Source: Ruminococcus sp. (GTDB taxonomy: Bacteria; Bacillota; Clostridia; Oscillospirales; Ruminococcaceae). Taken from it: DNA of 64,000 nt. The notes under the pieces were generated by a model. The model had not been told where the DNA came from, ran no database searches, and saw nothing but the letters and a program-made list of their open reading frames with translations. Below, in pieces: positions 42,128 to 51,926 of the stretch. Made by a program: the position numbers and the translations under genes. The stretch covers positions 1 through 64,000 of the forward strand of contig JAFWSI010000007.1 in the NCBI GenBank assembly GCA_017519415.1, in the 5' to 3' direction. Numbering within the stretch: position 1 is the stretch's first letter; each line of letters starts with the position of its first letter.

Positions 42128-43015
42128 ATGAAAAAAGCAGCGATGCTCTGTGCGCTCATGCTGTCGGTGCTGCCTGCGGGCTGCGGCGGCAGAGAGGAGC
42201 CGAAGCCGAAGATAGAGGATATTGTGCAGACGGGAGGAAGCACCTACACCTGCACCTTTGACGGCGTAAATCACGATATGATACTGGATATGCCCGAAAA
42301 TACTGAGAGCGCTCCCCTTGTGGTGATGCTCCCCGGCTACGGCCAATCCGCAGAGGATTTCCGCAGCACCGTGCATTTTGAGGAGAACGCAAATCCCCTC
42401 GGCTACGCGGTGGTATATGTCACGGGAGCTCCCGATCCCACAGACAGGACTTCCTCCGTGTGCTGGAACTCGACCTGCAATCCCAAGAGCAACAAAGACG
42501 CGGAATTCCTCTCCGCTCTGGCGTTATATCTGCAAAAGGAGTATTCCCTCGATAAGGACAGGCTATACGCGGCAGGCTTCAGCAACGGCGCCTTCATGAC
42601 ACATACCCTCGCCGCCGAGGCGGGAGACACGTTCTCCGCCTGTGTAAGCGTGGCGGGAAAGATGCAGCAGAGCATATGGGACAAGCGCGGCAGCTCCGGC
42701 AGCGTGAGCTTTATGCAGATAACAGGCTCGAAGGACGACTTGATACCCAAGAACAGCGACGGCACCGCAGAATACTCCCCCGATCCCGCCATAGAGGATG
42801 TCATGTCCTACTGGGCGGACTCCAACGGCGCAGTATTTACGGAGGAGCTCGGGATAGGCAAAAGGTCGGTGCTGAAAAAATACGAAAACCCCGATACCTG
42901 TAAGCAGGTATGGGACGTTACGGTCAGGGAAGGCAGGCACTCATGGTATGCGGAACAGCTCCACGGCTTTGACACGAACGATCTGATACTGGAGTTTTTT
43001 GAAGCTCAGAAGTAA
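42128..43015 (+). CDS. Esterase lipoprotein (PHB-depolymerase/feruloyl-esterase-like)
   Basis: A 295-residue lipoprotein. Lipobox LPAGCGG (Cys19), then an alpha/beta-hydrolase: LVVMLPGYGQSAEDFR, nucleophile GFSNGAFMTHTLA, Asp in TGSKDDLIP and His near GRHSWYAEQLHGF. The pattern fits LpqC/CE1-like esterases. On the surface it could free acyl or feruloyl groups from plant polymers; the substrate is inferred. AAAAGGAG precedes the ATG. Confidence 0.82.
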   Translation: MKKAAMLCALMLSVLPAGCGGREEPKPKIEDIVQTGGSTYTCTFDGVNHDMILDMPENTESAPLVVMLPGYGQSAEDFRSTVHFEENANPLGYAVVYVTGAPDPTDRTSSVCWNSTCNPKSNKDAEFLSALALYLQKEYSLDKDRLYAAGFSNGAFMTHTLAAEAGDTFSACVSVAGKMQQSIWDKRGSSGSVSFMQITGSKDDLIPKNSDGTAEYSPDPAIEDVMSYWADSNGAVFTEELGIGKRSVLKKYENPDTCKQVWDVTVREGRHSWYAEQLHGFDTNDLILEFFEAQK

Positions 43016-43027
43016 AAGGAGAAAGCT

Positions 43028-43525
43028 ATGACTGTATTCTTATGCGGCTTTATGGGCTGCGGTAAATCAACTATAGGGAAGCTTGCGGCGAAAAAGCTGG
43101 GCTGCGGCTTCTGCGATACGGACGACGTGATCGTCCGCACCCTCGATATGACCATACCCGAGATATTCGAGAAAAAGGGCGAGCCCTTCTTCCGTCAGAC
43201 CGAGGCTGAGATAGTCAAGTCCCTCTGCGGAAAGACGGTGGTGGCTGCCTGCGGCGGCGGAGCCATGCTCAATCCCGATACCGCAGGGGCAGCAAAGGAC
43301 TCGGGCGCTGCGGTGGTGTTCCTTGACGTTCCCTTTGAGGTGTGCTACGAGCGCATAAAGGACGACGAGAACCGCCCCATAGTCATGAGGTCCACAAAGG
43401 AAGAGCTGGAGGAGCTCTACAACTCCCGCAGGAACGTATACCTCGGACACTCCACCGTAAGGATAGAATGCGACGGCAGCCCCGTGGAAAATGCGGAGCT
43501 CATTGTCAGAGCCGTCAGAAAGTGA
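43028..43525 (+). CDS. aroK: Shikimate kinase
   Basis: A 165-residue kinase. P-loop LCGFMGCGKSTIGKLA, shikimate-binding FCDTDDVIVR, EPFFRQTEAEIV and the lid motif ENRPIVMRS. Phosphorylates shikimate at O3. 12 bases after the esterase gene, with AGGAGAAAGCT upstream. The sequence is complete and of usual length. Confidence 0.95.
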   Translation: MTVFLCGFMGCGKSTIGKLAAKKLGCGFCDTDDVIVRTLDMTIPEIFEKKGEPFFRQTEAEIVKSLCGKTVVAACGGGAMLNPDTAGAAKDSGAAVVFLDVPFEVCYERIKDDENRPIVMRSTKEELEELYNSRRNVYLGHSTVRIECDGSPVENAELIVRAVRK

Positions 43526-43532
43526 GCGGAAA

Positions 43533-44702
43533 ATGCTTATCTATAACGCTGAGATACACACAATGGGCACGGCAGGTGTCATAGAAAAGGGCTGGATAGA
43601 GACCGAAAACGGAAAGATAAAGGCAATCGGCGAGGGAGCTCCCCTGTCCGTAGGCAGGGACAGCCTCGACGCACGGGGAGGAATGCTCCTTCCCGGCTTC
43701 ATCGACGCCCATACCCACCTCGGAATAATCGAGAACGGCCTCGATTTCGAGGGGGACGACTGCAACGAATCCACCGACCCCTTTACTCCCCAGATGAGGG
43801 CTGTTGACGGTATCAATCCCTTTGACCGCTGCTTCGAAGAAGCGCGTATGCGCGGCATCACCGCGGCAGCCTCCAGTCCCGGCAGCGCCAATGCCTGCGG
43901 CGGCGAGATAGCCGTCATCAAAACATACGGCAGACGGGTGGACGATATGCTGGTGAAAAAATGCGGCATAAAGTTCGCTCTCGGTGAAAATCCCAAGAAC
44001 GTCTACAACGGACGTGAGGAAACTCCCATAACCCGCATGGCAATAACCGCTCTCATCCGCGAGGGCCTTTACAAGGCAAAGCGGTACGTCCACGATATGG
44101 ACAGCTACTATTCCGACAGCGAGAACTACGATCCCCCCGAGTACGATATAAAATGCGAGGCTCTCATGCCCCTCCTCGACCGCAAGATAAAGGCCTTCTT
44201 CCACTGCCACCGCGCCGACGACATCTGCACGGCAATGCGCATAGCAAAGGAGTTCGGCCTCGATCCCGTTATTATCCACGGCACCGACGGCTACAAGATA
44301 GCCGATATTATCGCGGAGGAAAAGATCCCCGTGATATGCGGTCCCCTGATATGCGACCGCTGCAAGCCGGAAATGCAGGGGCTTGAGCTGAAAAACGCGG
44401 CGGTGCTCCACGAAAACGGAGCAGAGATAGCCGTGTGCACGGATCATACAGTGATACCCATACAGTACCTTCCCCTGTCCGCACAGGCTGCGGTCAAGGG
44501 CGGTCTCAGCTTCGACGAGGCTGTGAGGACGATAACCGTGAACCCCGCCCGCATACTGGGTATCGACGATACCACGGGCTCTCTCGCAGAGGGCATGGAC
44601 GCGGATTTGCAGCTCTACAGAAAGGGTGAGAATCCCCTCGACCTCATGTCGGAGCCCCAGCTCGTAATGATAAACGGCAATATCTGCCGCAGGGAGGTGT
44701 GA
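43533..44702 (+). CDS. Amidohydrolase family protein
   Basis: A 389-residue metal-dependent hydrolase from the ATG at 43533 (a longer frame overlaps aroK). DAHTHLG gives the first His pair, AFFHCHRADD and IIHGTDG supply later His residues, and AVCTDHTVIP the catalytic Asp. Ends with the usual MINGNICRREV beta strand. The family includes imidazolonepropionase and N-acetylglucosamine-6-phosphate deacetylase; neither fits clearly, so substrate is left open. Gaps: 7 bases after aroK, 1 base before the LRR-dockerin gene. Confidence 0.83.
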   Translation: MLIYNAEIHTMGTAGVIEKGWIETENGKIKAIGEGAPLSVGRDSLDARGGMLLPGFIDAHTHLGIIENGLDFEGDDCNESTDPFTPQMRAVDGINPFDRCFEEARMRGITAAASSPGSANACGGEIAVIKTYGRRVDDMLVKKCGIKFALGENPKNVYNGREETPITRMAITALIREGLYKAKRYVHDMDSYYSDSENYDPPEYDIKCEALMPLLDRKIKAFFHCHRADDICTAMRIAKEFGLDPVIIHGTDGYKIADIIAEEKIPVICGPLICDRCKPEMQGLELKNAAVLHENGAEIAVCTDHTVIPIQYLPLSAQAAVKGGLSFDEAVRTITVNPARILGIDDTTGSLAEGMDADLQLYRKGENPLDLMSEPQLVMINGNICRREV

Positions 44703-44703
44703 T

Positions 44704-45903
44704 ATGAAAAGGGCAGCTACCGTTCTTGCGGCGGCTATGGCGATTTCCGCCGCATTTCCCGCAGATCGGGCCTATGCCGACGACAACGGCCTGACGCTGG
44801 AATACACCGTAAAGGACAAGGAGGTATACATCACGGGCTGCACGGGTAGCGACGCCATACTCATAATACCCGCAGAGCTCGAGGGTATGCCCGTCACGTC
44901 AGTTTCCGAGAACGCCTTTGCGGGGAATACCGATATAGCGATATGCGTTGTTCCCGATACGGTAAAGTCCATAGGAGCAAGAGCCTTCAGCGCCTGCCCC
45001 GCTCTCAGCACGGTCACTCTCGGCAGCGGCGTTGCAGAGATAGGCGACTACGCCTTTACCGCCTGCCCCTCCCTCTCCTATATCGACGTAAACAAGAACA
45101 ATCCCACATACAGCTCCGCCAACGGCTGCCTCTGCGAGAACGGAGACACTCTGCTGCTGTATGCGGGACAGAAGGAAGCCAAGCTCGACGGCAGCATAAA
45201 AACCATACGCAAGGGCGCCTTTTTCGGCAGGTCGGACGTGGTATCGGCGGAGCTGCCGGACAGCGTGACAGTTATTGAGGATAATGCCTTTTCAGGCTGC
45301 CTCTCCCTGACGGAGATAGATGTCCCCGACACGGTGACAAAGCTGGGCGCGGGCTGCTTCATGAGCTGCACCTCCCTGAAAAGGGTACATCTCGGGAGCT
45401 CCCTGACGGCTGTTCCCGACAGCTGCTTCTACTCCTGTACAGCCCTTTCGGATATAAGCATACCCGACAATATCACCTCCGTTGGCAGCGACGCCTTCTA
45501 CAGCTGCGCCGCGGTCAGCGGTATATACTTCCCCGCCTCCGTCACCGCTTTCGGCAAGGACTCTGTCGGAAGAAGATACGACATACGAAGCGACTCCTCG
45601 GCAGGTATCGCTGATTTCGTAATAAGAGGCGAAGCGGGCTCCGCTGCGGAGAAGTACGCAAAGGAGAACAACATCGCCTTTAAAACGGGCAGGCAGCAAA
45701 AGGGCGACGTGAACGGCGACGGCTACATCGACGCCGTGGACGCCTCCGACGTCCTTGCGGAGTACGCAAGGCTTTCCTCCGGCGGCGACAGCGGCTTCAC
45801 AGAGACACAGCGCAGCTGCGCCGACTATAACGGCGACGGCTTCACCGACGCTGTGGACGCCTCTGAGATACTTGCAAAGTATGCCGCCCTGTCGGCAGAA
45901 TAA
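44704..45903 (+). CDS. LRR_5 (BspA-type) protein with type I dockerin
   Basis: A 399-residue secreted protein. Signal peptide (AAAMAISAAFPADRAYA), then about 13 BspA-type repeats with the I..NAF..C.SL..V..P..V pattern (residues about 55-305), a linker, and a C-terminal dockerin with two EF-hand-like repeats: DVNGDGYIDAVDASDVL and DYNGDGFTDAVDASEIL. Dockerins bind cohesins of a scaffoldin, so this is a component for a cellulosome-like complex carrying no enzyme domain, possibly for adhesion or binding. Two bases separate it from the amidohydrolase stop. It shares the LRR type with the genes at 61739 and 63198. Confidence 0.9.
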   Translation: MKRAATVLAAAMAISAAFPADRAYADDNGLTLEYTVKDKEVYITGCTGSDAILIIPAELEGMPVTSVSENAFAGNTDIAICVVPDTVKSIGARAFSACPALSTVTLGSGVAEIGDYAFTACPSLSYIDVNKNNPTYSSANGCLCENGDTLLLYAGQKEAKLDGSIKTIRKGAFFGRSDVVSAELPDSVTVIEDNAFSGCLSLTEIDVPDTVTKLGAGCFMSCTSLKRVHLGSSLTAVPDSCFYSCTALSDISIPDNITSVGSDAFYSCAAVSGIYFPASVTAFGKDSVGRRYDIRSDSSAGIADFVIRGEAGSAAEKYAKENNIAFKTGRQQKGDVNGDGYIDAVDASDVLAEYARLSSGGDSGFTETQRSCADYNGDGFTDAVDASEILAKYAALSAE

Positions 45904-46035
45904 AGGACAGTTTTCAGCTATATCCCGTTGCCGCACTTTAGCGCTGAATTGCTTTAATAGGGCATATTGCTTTTTTCGCCAAAACACGACCTTTTTTGAA
46001 CAAAAAATTTCTATACCGCCCCGACGCTCAAACTA

Positions 46036-46064
46036 TTGACATAGACCGTGAAAAATAGTATCAT
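46036..46064 (+). promoter_or_regulatory. Promoter of guaB
   Basis: TTGACA, 17 bases, TATCAT, 36 bases before the ATG. AAGGAGG lies at 46086. The preceding gap shows no purine-riboswitch-like structure that I can recognise. Confidence 0.8.
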
Positions 46065-46081
46065 TAAAGTTAATATTATAA

Positions 46082-47572
<1,491 letters not shown>

Positions 47573-47580
47573 CGCAAAAA

Positions 47581-47599
47581 GGCGGACTTTATGTCCGCC
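47581..47599. terminator. Terminator between convergent guaB and 47608 gene
   Basis: GGCGGAC/GTCCGCC with TTTATC on the + side and five Ts on the - side, placed 8 bases after guaB and 8 bases after the convergent stop. Confidence 0.9.
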
Positions 47600-47607
47600 T
47601 TTATCTA

Positions 47608-48348
47608 TTATTGCCGGGAAGCTCCTTCAGGGGCTTCATTTTTGTTTTTGCCGCGGATCACACCGAATACGACCGCCATTATGCCGCTAAGCACCGCAAA
47701 GGGTATCAGGATCACCGCGACCTTTATCAGGAATATGAGCAGCCTTGTCCCGTCCTTGTGGATACGGTACTCCGCCCTGCCGCCGTCCGCGCTTATCTCA
47801 TAGACGCAGTTGTGCTTATAGGGCTTTATCTTCACAGGCTCTGTGACCAGGAGCACATTGCCCTCCTCGTCGCAGTAGGCCACCCTGAAGCTGCCGTAGT
47901 ACTCGAATACGGACTTGTTTTCCGCATTGCAGGGCTGAGGGAAGGAAAGCCTGATATTCTTCCTGTCGGTGACAGTGCAGCTGCCTACGAAATACCTTCT
48001 CATCATGCAGCTGGTGAAGCCGTCGTCATAGACTGCAAGTCCGCAGTCCTTATCAAGCTTGATGTTCCTGCTCGATACGGTATATCCGTTTCCGTCGGTC
48101 CTGTCCAGCCGGACGTAGCTGCATACGCTTCTCATATAGTAGTCCTTTGCATTCTCATCGGGTAAGTACATATCGTCCTCGAGCTTCGGAAACAGCAGAT
48201 CCGCAAAGGCCGTTCCCTCGGGAGCGTTGGTGTAATCTATCTCTATATTCCACTGGAAAAGTCCCATTGCATATGCGGACATGCCGCCGGATATACACAG
48301 CACAGCCGCGTACAGCACGGCCGCAAGCATCTTTACCGTCTTTTTCAT
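47608..48348 (-). CDS. Secreted/membrane-anchored protein, unknown
   Basis: A 246-residue protein from the ATG at 48348. Signal segment (MLAAVLYAAVLCISGGMSAYA), a beta-rich external part with LRLSFPQPCN-like and FEYYGSFRVAYCDEEG stretches, then one C-terminal membrane span (IFLIKVAVILIPFAVLSGIMAVVF) and a basic end. It starts 5 bases past the stop of the upstream membrane gene; the whole row 49847-47608 seems one unit. No family recognised. Confidence 0.75.
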   Translation of the reverse strand: MKKTVKMLAAVLYAAVLCISGGMSAYAMGLFQWNIEIDYTNAPEGTAFADLLFPKLEDDMYLPDENAKDYYMRSVCSYVRLDRTDGNGYTVSSRNIKLDKDCGLAVYDDGFTSCMMRRYFVGSCTVTDRKNIRLSFPQPCNAENKSVFEYYGSFRVAYCDEEGNVLLVTEPVKIKPYKHNCVYEISADGGRAEYRIHKDGTRLLIFLIKVAVILIPFAVLSGIMAVVFGVIRGKNKNEAPEGASRQ

Positions 48349-48352
48349 ATGT

Positions 48353-48817
48353 TCATTCTTCCTCATGGTCGTGAAATATCGCAGTCTGACTGCCGTACTC
48401 CCCGCTGCTTTCCGCCAGCCGTGCAAGATATTCGGCCTTGTACTTCTTGTTCATCCGCTTAATGGCTATGAAGTAAACTATGAAACGCCATATCAGCAGC
48501 ATACATACTGCCAGTCCTGCTCCCCCCGTTATGATAATACAGATAACGGCCGCGAGCAGGTGCAGGCTCTCCACAACTATATAGCATATCCTGCTGAAGC
48601 AGCAGCCCCCAGCAATTATCAGCATCACCAGACATACCGCCGCAAGCATAAAAAAAGCAAAGGGATCCGTCAGCCCGAATCTCAGCTTGTATTCCGTAGT
48701 GGAAAGGTAAAAACCCATTATCAGGTATATTATCCCCACAGCTTCCGCCGCGATGAATATACACATTATCTGCCTGACGATGAATTCCGCTTTATCGTAT
48801 CTGTCCATATCACTCAC
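48353..48817 (-). CDS. Membrane protein, unknown
   Basis: A 154-residue protein with about four spans (IVRQIMCIFIAAEAVGIIYL; FAFFMLAAVCLVMLIIAGG; LHLLAAVICIIITGGAGLAVC; IWRFIVYFIAIKRM) and a basic-then-acidic tail. Its start overlaps the end of the binding-protein gene by 8 bases. Function unknown. Confidence 0.7.
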   Translation of the reverse strand: MSDMDRYDKAEFIVRQIMCIFIAAEAVGIIYLIMGFYLSTTEYKLRFGLTDPFAFFMLAAVCLVMLIIAGGCCFSRICYIVVESLHLLAAVICIIITGGAGLAVCMLLIWRFIVYFIAIKRMNKKYKAEYLARLAESSGEYGSQTAIFHDHEEE

Positions 48818-49847
48818 CGCACTCTCTTGCGGGACAGAAGCCCGACATTCTTATCACCTGCTGTCCCCCGTCGCCGAGCAGGAAGTCCCTTACCTGCCAT
48901 ATATCGTTTTCGTCGCCGTTCACCGTTACCGCATAGTACGGGATAACAAAGGGATAGGCACCGCTGCGGATATTCTCCTCATCGGGAGCGGCTCCGTCTA
49001 TTTTCAGCAGCTTTATGTCCTCACTGTCGTAGAGCCTGTCAAAGAAATACCCGAAGGTATAGCCTATGCTGCCCGTACCGTTCACATACTCGCCGACTAC
49101 CGGTGCTTCGGGCGCCCTGAACCTGAACTTCTGATAGCTCTCCTTGGGAGCCATGAGGGAGGTGCCGCCCATAACATATCTCACCATAGCGTTCTGGGTA
49201 TAGCTCTCTCCGCGCTGATAGGCAGCTATCTCCTCGTCATTTCCGCCTACGTCCTTCCAGTTGGTTATCTTTCCGCCGTATATATCCCTTATCTGCTGAG
49301 AGGAAAGGCTGTCCACGGGGTTGTCCCTGTGGGTGAAGAAGACCATATCGTTATAGCCTATGACCTCGTACTCTATTTCGATATTGTTGTCCTTTGCGCA
49401 TTTCTTGAAGCTGTCGGTAAGCTCGCAGGTTATCAGAAGGTGACATTCATTGAATGTATGATCGTTTTCCTGAGCCTCTTCCGTAAATGTATCCCAGAAG
49501 CCCAGCCAGCAGCTCCTGTAATGGGATCTCATCGCATCGTTTATCTCCTCCCCGGAAGTGCCGCCGCACTGCCTTTTCAGCTCGGCAAATATGGGAAAGC
49601 TGTCCTCCTCACCGCCGATAACGCCGAATTGTTCCGGTGTAACGGTATACCCGCCCAGATCCAGCTTGCGCCAGTGAGGTACGGGCTCGTACAAAAGCTC
49701 GTTATTGTCAGTTTTGTCGTGCTCTATGGTATGACGCTCGTCATAGGCGTTCATCGCCCTGATGCCCGTTTTTACTATTATCACCAGTCCCGCCGCCAGT
49801 ACCAACAGCGGCAGCAGACGCAGCCATTTTATGCCGTCTTTTTTCAT
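48810..49847 (-). CDS. PstS-like membrane-anchored binding protein
   Basis: A 345-residue protein anchored by an N-terminal helix (LLPLLVLAAGLVIIVKT), no lipobox. The domain looks like a phosphate ABC transporter substrate-binding protein (PBP-like family): IEYEVIGYNDMVFFTHRDNPVDSLSSQQIRDIYGGKITNWKDVGG in outline is the family's typical core, with YVMGGTSLMAPKES and NGTGSIGYTFGY. No pstCAB genes are nearby, so it is an orphan. It begins the three-gene unit 49847-47608. Confidence 0.8.
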   Translation of the reverse strand: MKKDGIKWLRLLPLLVLAAGLVIIVKTGIRAMNAYDERHTIEHDKTDNNELLYEPVPHWRKLDLGGYTVTPEQFGVIGGEEDSFPIFAELKRQCGGTSGEEINDAMRSHYRSCWLGFWDTFTEEAQENDHTFNECHLLITCELTDSFKKCAKDNNIEIEYEVIGYNDMVFFTHRDNPVDSLSSQQIRDIYGGKITNWKDVGGNDEEIAAYQRGESYTQNAMVRYVMGGTSLMAPKESYQKFRFRAPEAPVVGEYVNGTGSIGYTFGYFFDRLYDSEDIKLLKIDGAAPDEENIRSGAYPFVIPYYAVTVNGDENDIWQVRDFLLGDGGQQVIRMSGFCPARECGE

Positions 49848-49895
49848 ATGTCCACCCCTTTTGCAAGCCGTTGGAGCTTTTTCCTGTTTACCTGC

Positions 49896-49924
49896 ATTAT
49901 ACCACCGGAACGTCAATAAATCAA
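49896..49924 (-). promoter_or_regulatory. Promoter of the binding-protein unit
   Basis: TTGATT, 17 bases, TATAAT on the - strand, 49 bases before the ATG. Confidence 0.65.
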
Positions 49925-49973
49925 CCCGAAAGCCCGAATATTAAATGTTCTGTAAAAATATTGTAACAAAAAA

Positions 49974-49992
49974 GGACGGCTCAAAGCCGTCC
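49974..49992 (-). terminator. Terminator of the small secreted-peptide gene
   Basis: GGACGGCT/AGCCGTCC with six Ts on the - side, 43 bases after its stop. Confidence 0.85.
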
Positions 49993-50034
49993 TGTGTTAC
50001 GTATACTGTTTTTAATCCGCACTGTGACCGCAGG

Positions 50035-50166
50035 TCACTGCATCACAGCTTCCTCTGCTGTATATGCTATATCATCGTTCTCAGCGCTGACGCTGTTCAT
50101 ATTCCCGATAAGGCACGCAATAGCAGCAAGCAGGAGAGCCGCAGCTGTCTTTATAACGTTTTTCAT
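50035..50166 (-). CDS. 43-residue secreted or membrane peptide
   Basis: Too short for automated lists but well supported: an ATG at 50166 preceded by AAGGGGG, a full sigma-A promoter at 50201-50229 and a terminator at 49974. The peptide has a basic start (MKNVIKT), a hydrophobic run (AAALLLAAIACLIGNMNSVSAE) that reads as a signal or membrane segment, and an acidic end (NDDIAYTAEEAVMQ). Function unknown; a secreted signal or small regulator is possible. I did not find a relative in the window. Confidence 0.65.
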   Translation of the reverse strand: MKNVIKTAAALLLAAIACLIGNMNSVSAENDDIAYTAEEAVMQ

Positions 50167-50200
50167 CGAAAACGTTCCCCCTTTGAAATGATATATCCGT

Positions 50201-50229
50201 ATTATAGCACACAAAATCCATTATTTCAA
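50201..50229 (-). promoter_or_regulatory. Promoter of the 43-residue peptide gene
   Basis: TTGAAA, 17 bases, TATAAT on the - strand. Confidence 0.75.
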
Positions 50230-50261
50230 TATCATTCGGCAAATGTTAAGAATTTCGTAAC

Positions 50262-50300
50262 AAAAAGGACAGCCCGGAGCTGCTCCGCCTGCTGTCCTTT
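50262..50300 (-). terminator. Terminator of the 50306 lipoprotein gene
   Basis: AAAGGACAGC pairs with GCTGTCCTTT, with CCGGAGC/GCTCCG inside, and Ts on the - side, just past the stop. Confidence 0.8.
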
Positions 50301-50305
50301 TATCC

Positions 50306-50980
50306 TTACGAAATAACATAAGGCTCGCCGTCGATAGTATATACCGCCACCGTAACGTCGTCGCCCAGTCTCAGTGCGAGGGAATAGACGCTTCCGACGT
50401 CGTCGGGCCTTTCGTATGTGCAGTTTACCTTGAATACCTTCTTTTCGGTGACCTTAGCGCCGGGCATGGCTTTCTTCACAAGGGCGTCATAGGCCTCATA
50501 GCCGGTATCGCCCTTCAGCACGCCGTCCACAAGGACGAACTTGAATTTGAAATCAGCCTGTGTATACTGCTTTATGAGCTCGTACTCGGCGTCAAGGAAG
50601 GCCTGTGCCGACTCGAGATTTGAGGTCTCAAGACGGTATTTCAGCAGCTCGGGAGCTACCGCATTCTCAAGGCGCGCCGTCTCTCCCGAGGAGAGAGAGT
50701 AGAAATAGTCTACCACCTTTTTAGCCTCGTCGTCCGTCATGAAGCGGGGGTCGAACTCCACGCCGATAGGCACGTCCGAATCCTTGGGGGTGAGCTGCTT
50801 GTACTCGCCGCCGTAGGGCATATCCTCCAGCGAAAGGCTCACGTCCTCGGGCACATCTCCGCCCGCAATATTGTTGCTGTTGACCTTGCTGCTCTCCTTA
50901 CCGCTGCTGCATGAAACCGCAGAGAACGTCATAGCTGCCGCCGCCAGCAGAGCCGCTGTCTTTACAAAAAGCTTTTTCAT
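50306..50980 (-). CDS. Lipoprotein, unknown
   Basis: A 224-residue lipoprotein: signal with lipobox FSAVSCSS (Cys24), then a soluble domain with RFMTDDEAKKVVDYFYSL, ESAQAFLDAEYELIKQY and a closing strand TVAVYTIDGEPYVIS. It lies 14 bases after another lipoprotein gene of similar plan. The alpha/beta domain of about 130 residues may be a duplicated accessory protein. No family recognised. Confidence 0.78.
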   Translation of the reverse strand: MKKLFVKTAALLAAAAMTFSAVSCSSGKESSKVNSNNIAGGDVPEDVSLSLEDMPYGGEYKQLTPKDSDVPIGVEFDPRFMTDDEAKKVVDYFYSLSSGETARLENAVAPELLKYRLETSNLESAQAFLDAEYELIKQYTQADFKFKFVLVDGVLKGDTGYEAYDALVKKAMPGAKVTEKKVFKVNCTYERPDDVGSVYSLALRLGDDVTVAVYTIDGEPYVIS

Positions 50981-50994
50981 TAATATCCGCCCCT

Positions 50995-51789
50995 TTATCC
51001 GAAAGTATAATATCTGCCGTCCTTTTCGGCAAAAACTATCTCGTATTCGCCTACTATTATCCTTTCGCCGCCTTCAGCGGTCTTTCCCATAAGGAAGAAG
51101 CAGGCGTCGATGATCCTGTCGCTGTCGTCCTTTACCGACTGGTAGTAACCGCTGCCGAACAGCTTGTCCAGTCTCCCGAAGTATTTGTCAATATTATCCG
51201 CGTCCTTGTAATAATCCGGAGCCTCCTCCAGCTTTATCCTCGTCACGGTGAAATCTCCCTCTGTCATATCCGCAAGGTTGGAGCACTGCTTGGCAAAGGA
51301 GGTCTTCATATCATAGCCGTAATCCTTTGCGAGGTATTTGTCCATCTCGTCAAGATAGCTGGGGAATATGCACTTCCTGTAGGTGTTGTAATCCGCCTCG
51401 GACAGAGCCGTGAAGTACTTTTCAAGAGTGAGCATGAGCTCCGTGGGGAACAGCTTCTCATCGTAATAGAGCTTTACTCCGCCGCTGCTGACGCGGTAAT
51501 CTCCCAGGTCGGCCGCCAAAGAGCCCGCCGCAGGTGAAACGAGCTTTCCGACGCTGCCCAGAACAAGGGGCTCGCTGTCAAGCTCTGCCTTGTCGGCTCT
51601 CTCCTTTATCATGTCAAGGTACTTCGCGGAATCATACTTCTCACCGGAATTCTCGGAACCGCCTATGGGCGGAGCCGCAGTAGTGACAGCCGTGCTTATC
51701 TGGCTGCCGCCGGACTCGCTCCTGCTGCCGCAGCCTGCCGTACAGAGTACAGCTGCCGCCGCAAGAGCCGCAAGCTTCGTTATGTTCAT
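50995..51789 (-). CDS. Lipoprotein, unknown
   Basis: A 264-residue lipoprotein with lipobox CTAGCGSRS (Cys20), a Thr/Ala/Ser linker and a domain with LMLTLEKYFTALSEADYNTYRKCIFPSYLDE and a C-terminal EYEIVFAEKDGRYYTFG strand. It is upstream of and next to the 50306 lipoprotein and probably co-transcribed. The helical region with 'YFTALSEADYNTY' resembles small lipoprotein domains for stalk-like roles; function unknown. Confidence 0.78.
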   Translation of the reverse strand: MNITKLAALAAAAVLCTAGCGSRSESGGSQISTAVTTAAPPIGGSENSGEKYDSAKYLDMIKERADKAELDSEPLVLGSVGKLVSPAAGSLAADLGDYRVSSGGVKLYYDEKLFPTELMLTLEKYFTALSEADYNTYRKCIFPSYLDEMDKYLAKDYGYDMKTSFAKQCSNLADMTEGDFTVTRIKLEEAPDYYKDADNIDKYFGRLDKLFGSGYYQSVKDDSDRIIDACFFLMGKTAEGGERIIVGEYEIVFAEKDGRYYTFG

Positions 51790-51926
51790 GTTATTTCCCT
51801 CTCAGTAATTCAGTAGACGGCGTTGTTCGTTCTTCATGCCGCAGGACAAGCGGCTGTATGCTTTTCTACAGCATAGCCCCGCAACCTGCAAACTGTATGG
51901 TTTATATGTGTTGATTTGATGAAAAA

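Noticed and set aside
48753-49919. 388-residue + strand ORF opposite the binding-protein unit
   Set aside because: The - strand protein has a clear PstS-like pattern, start and promoter.
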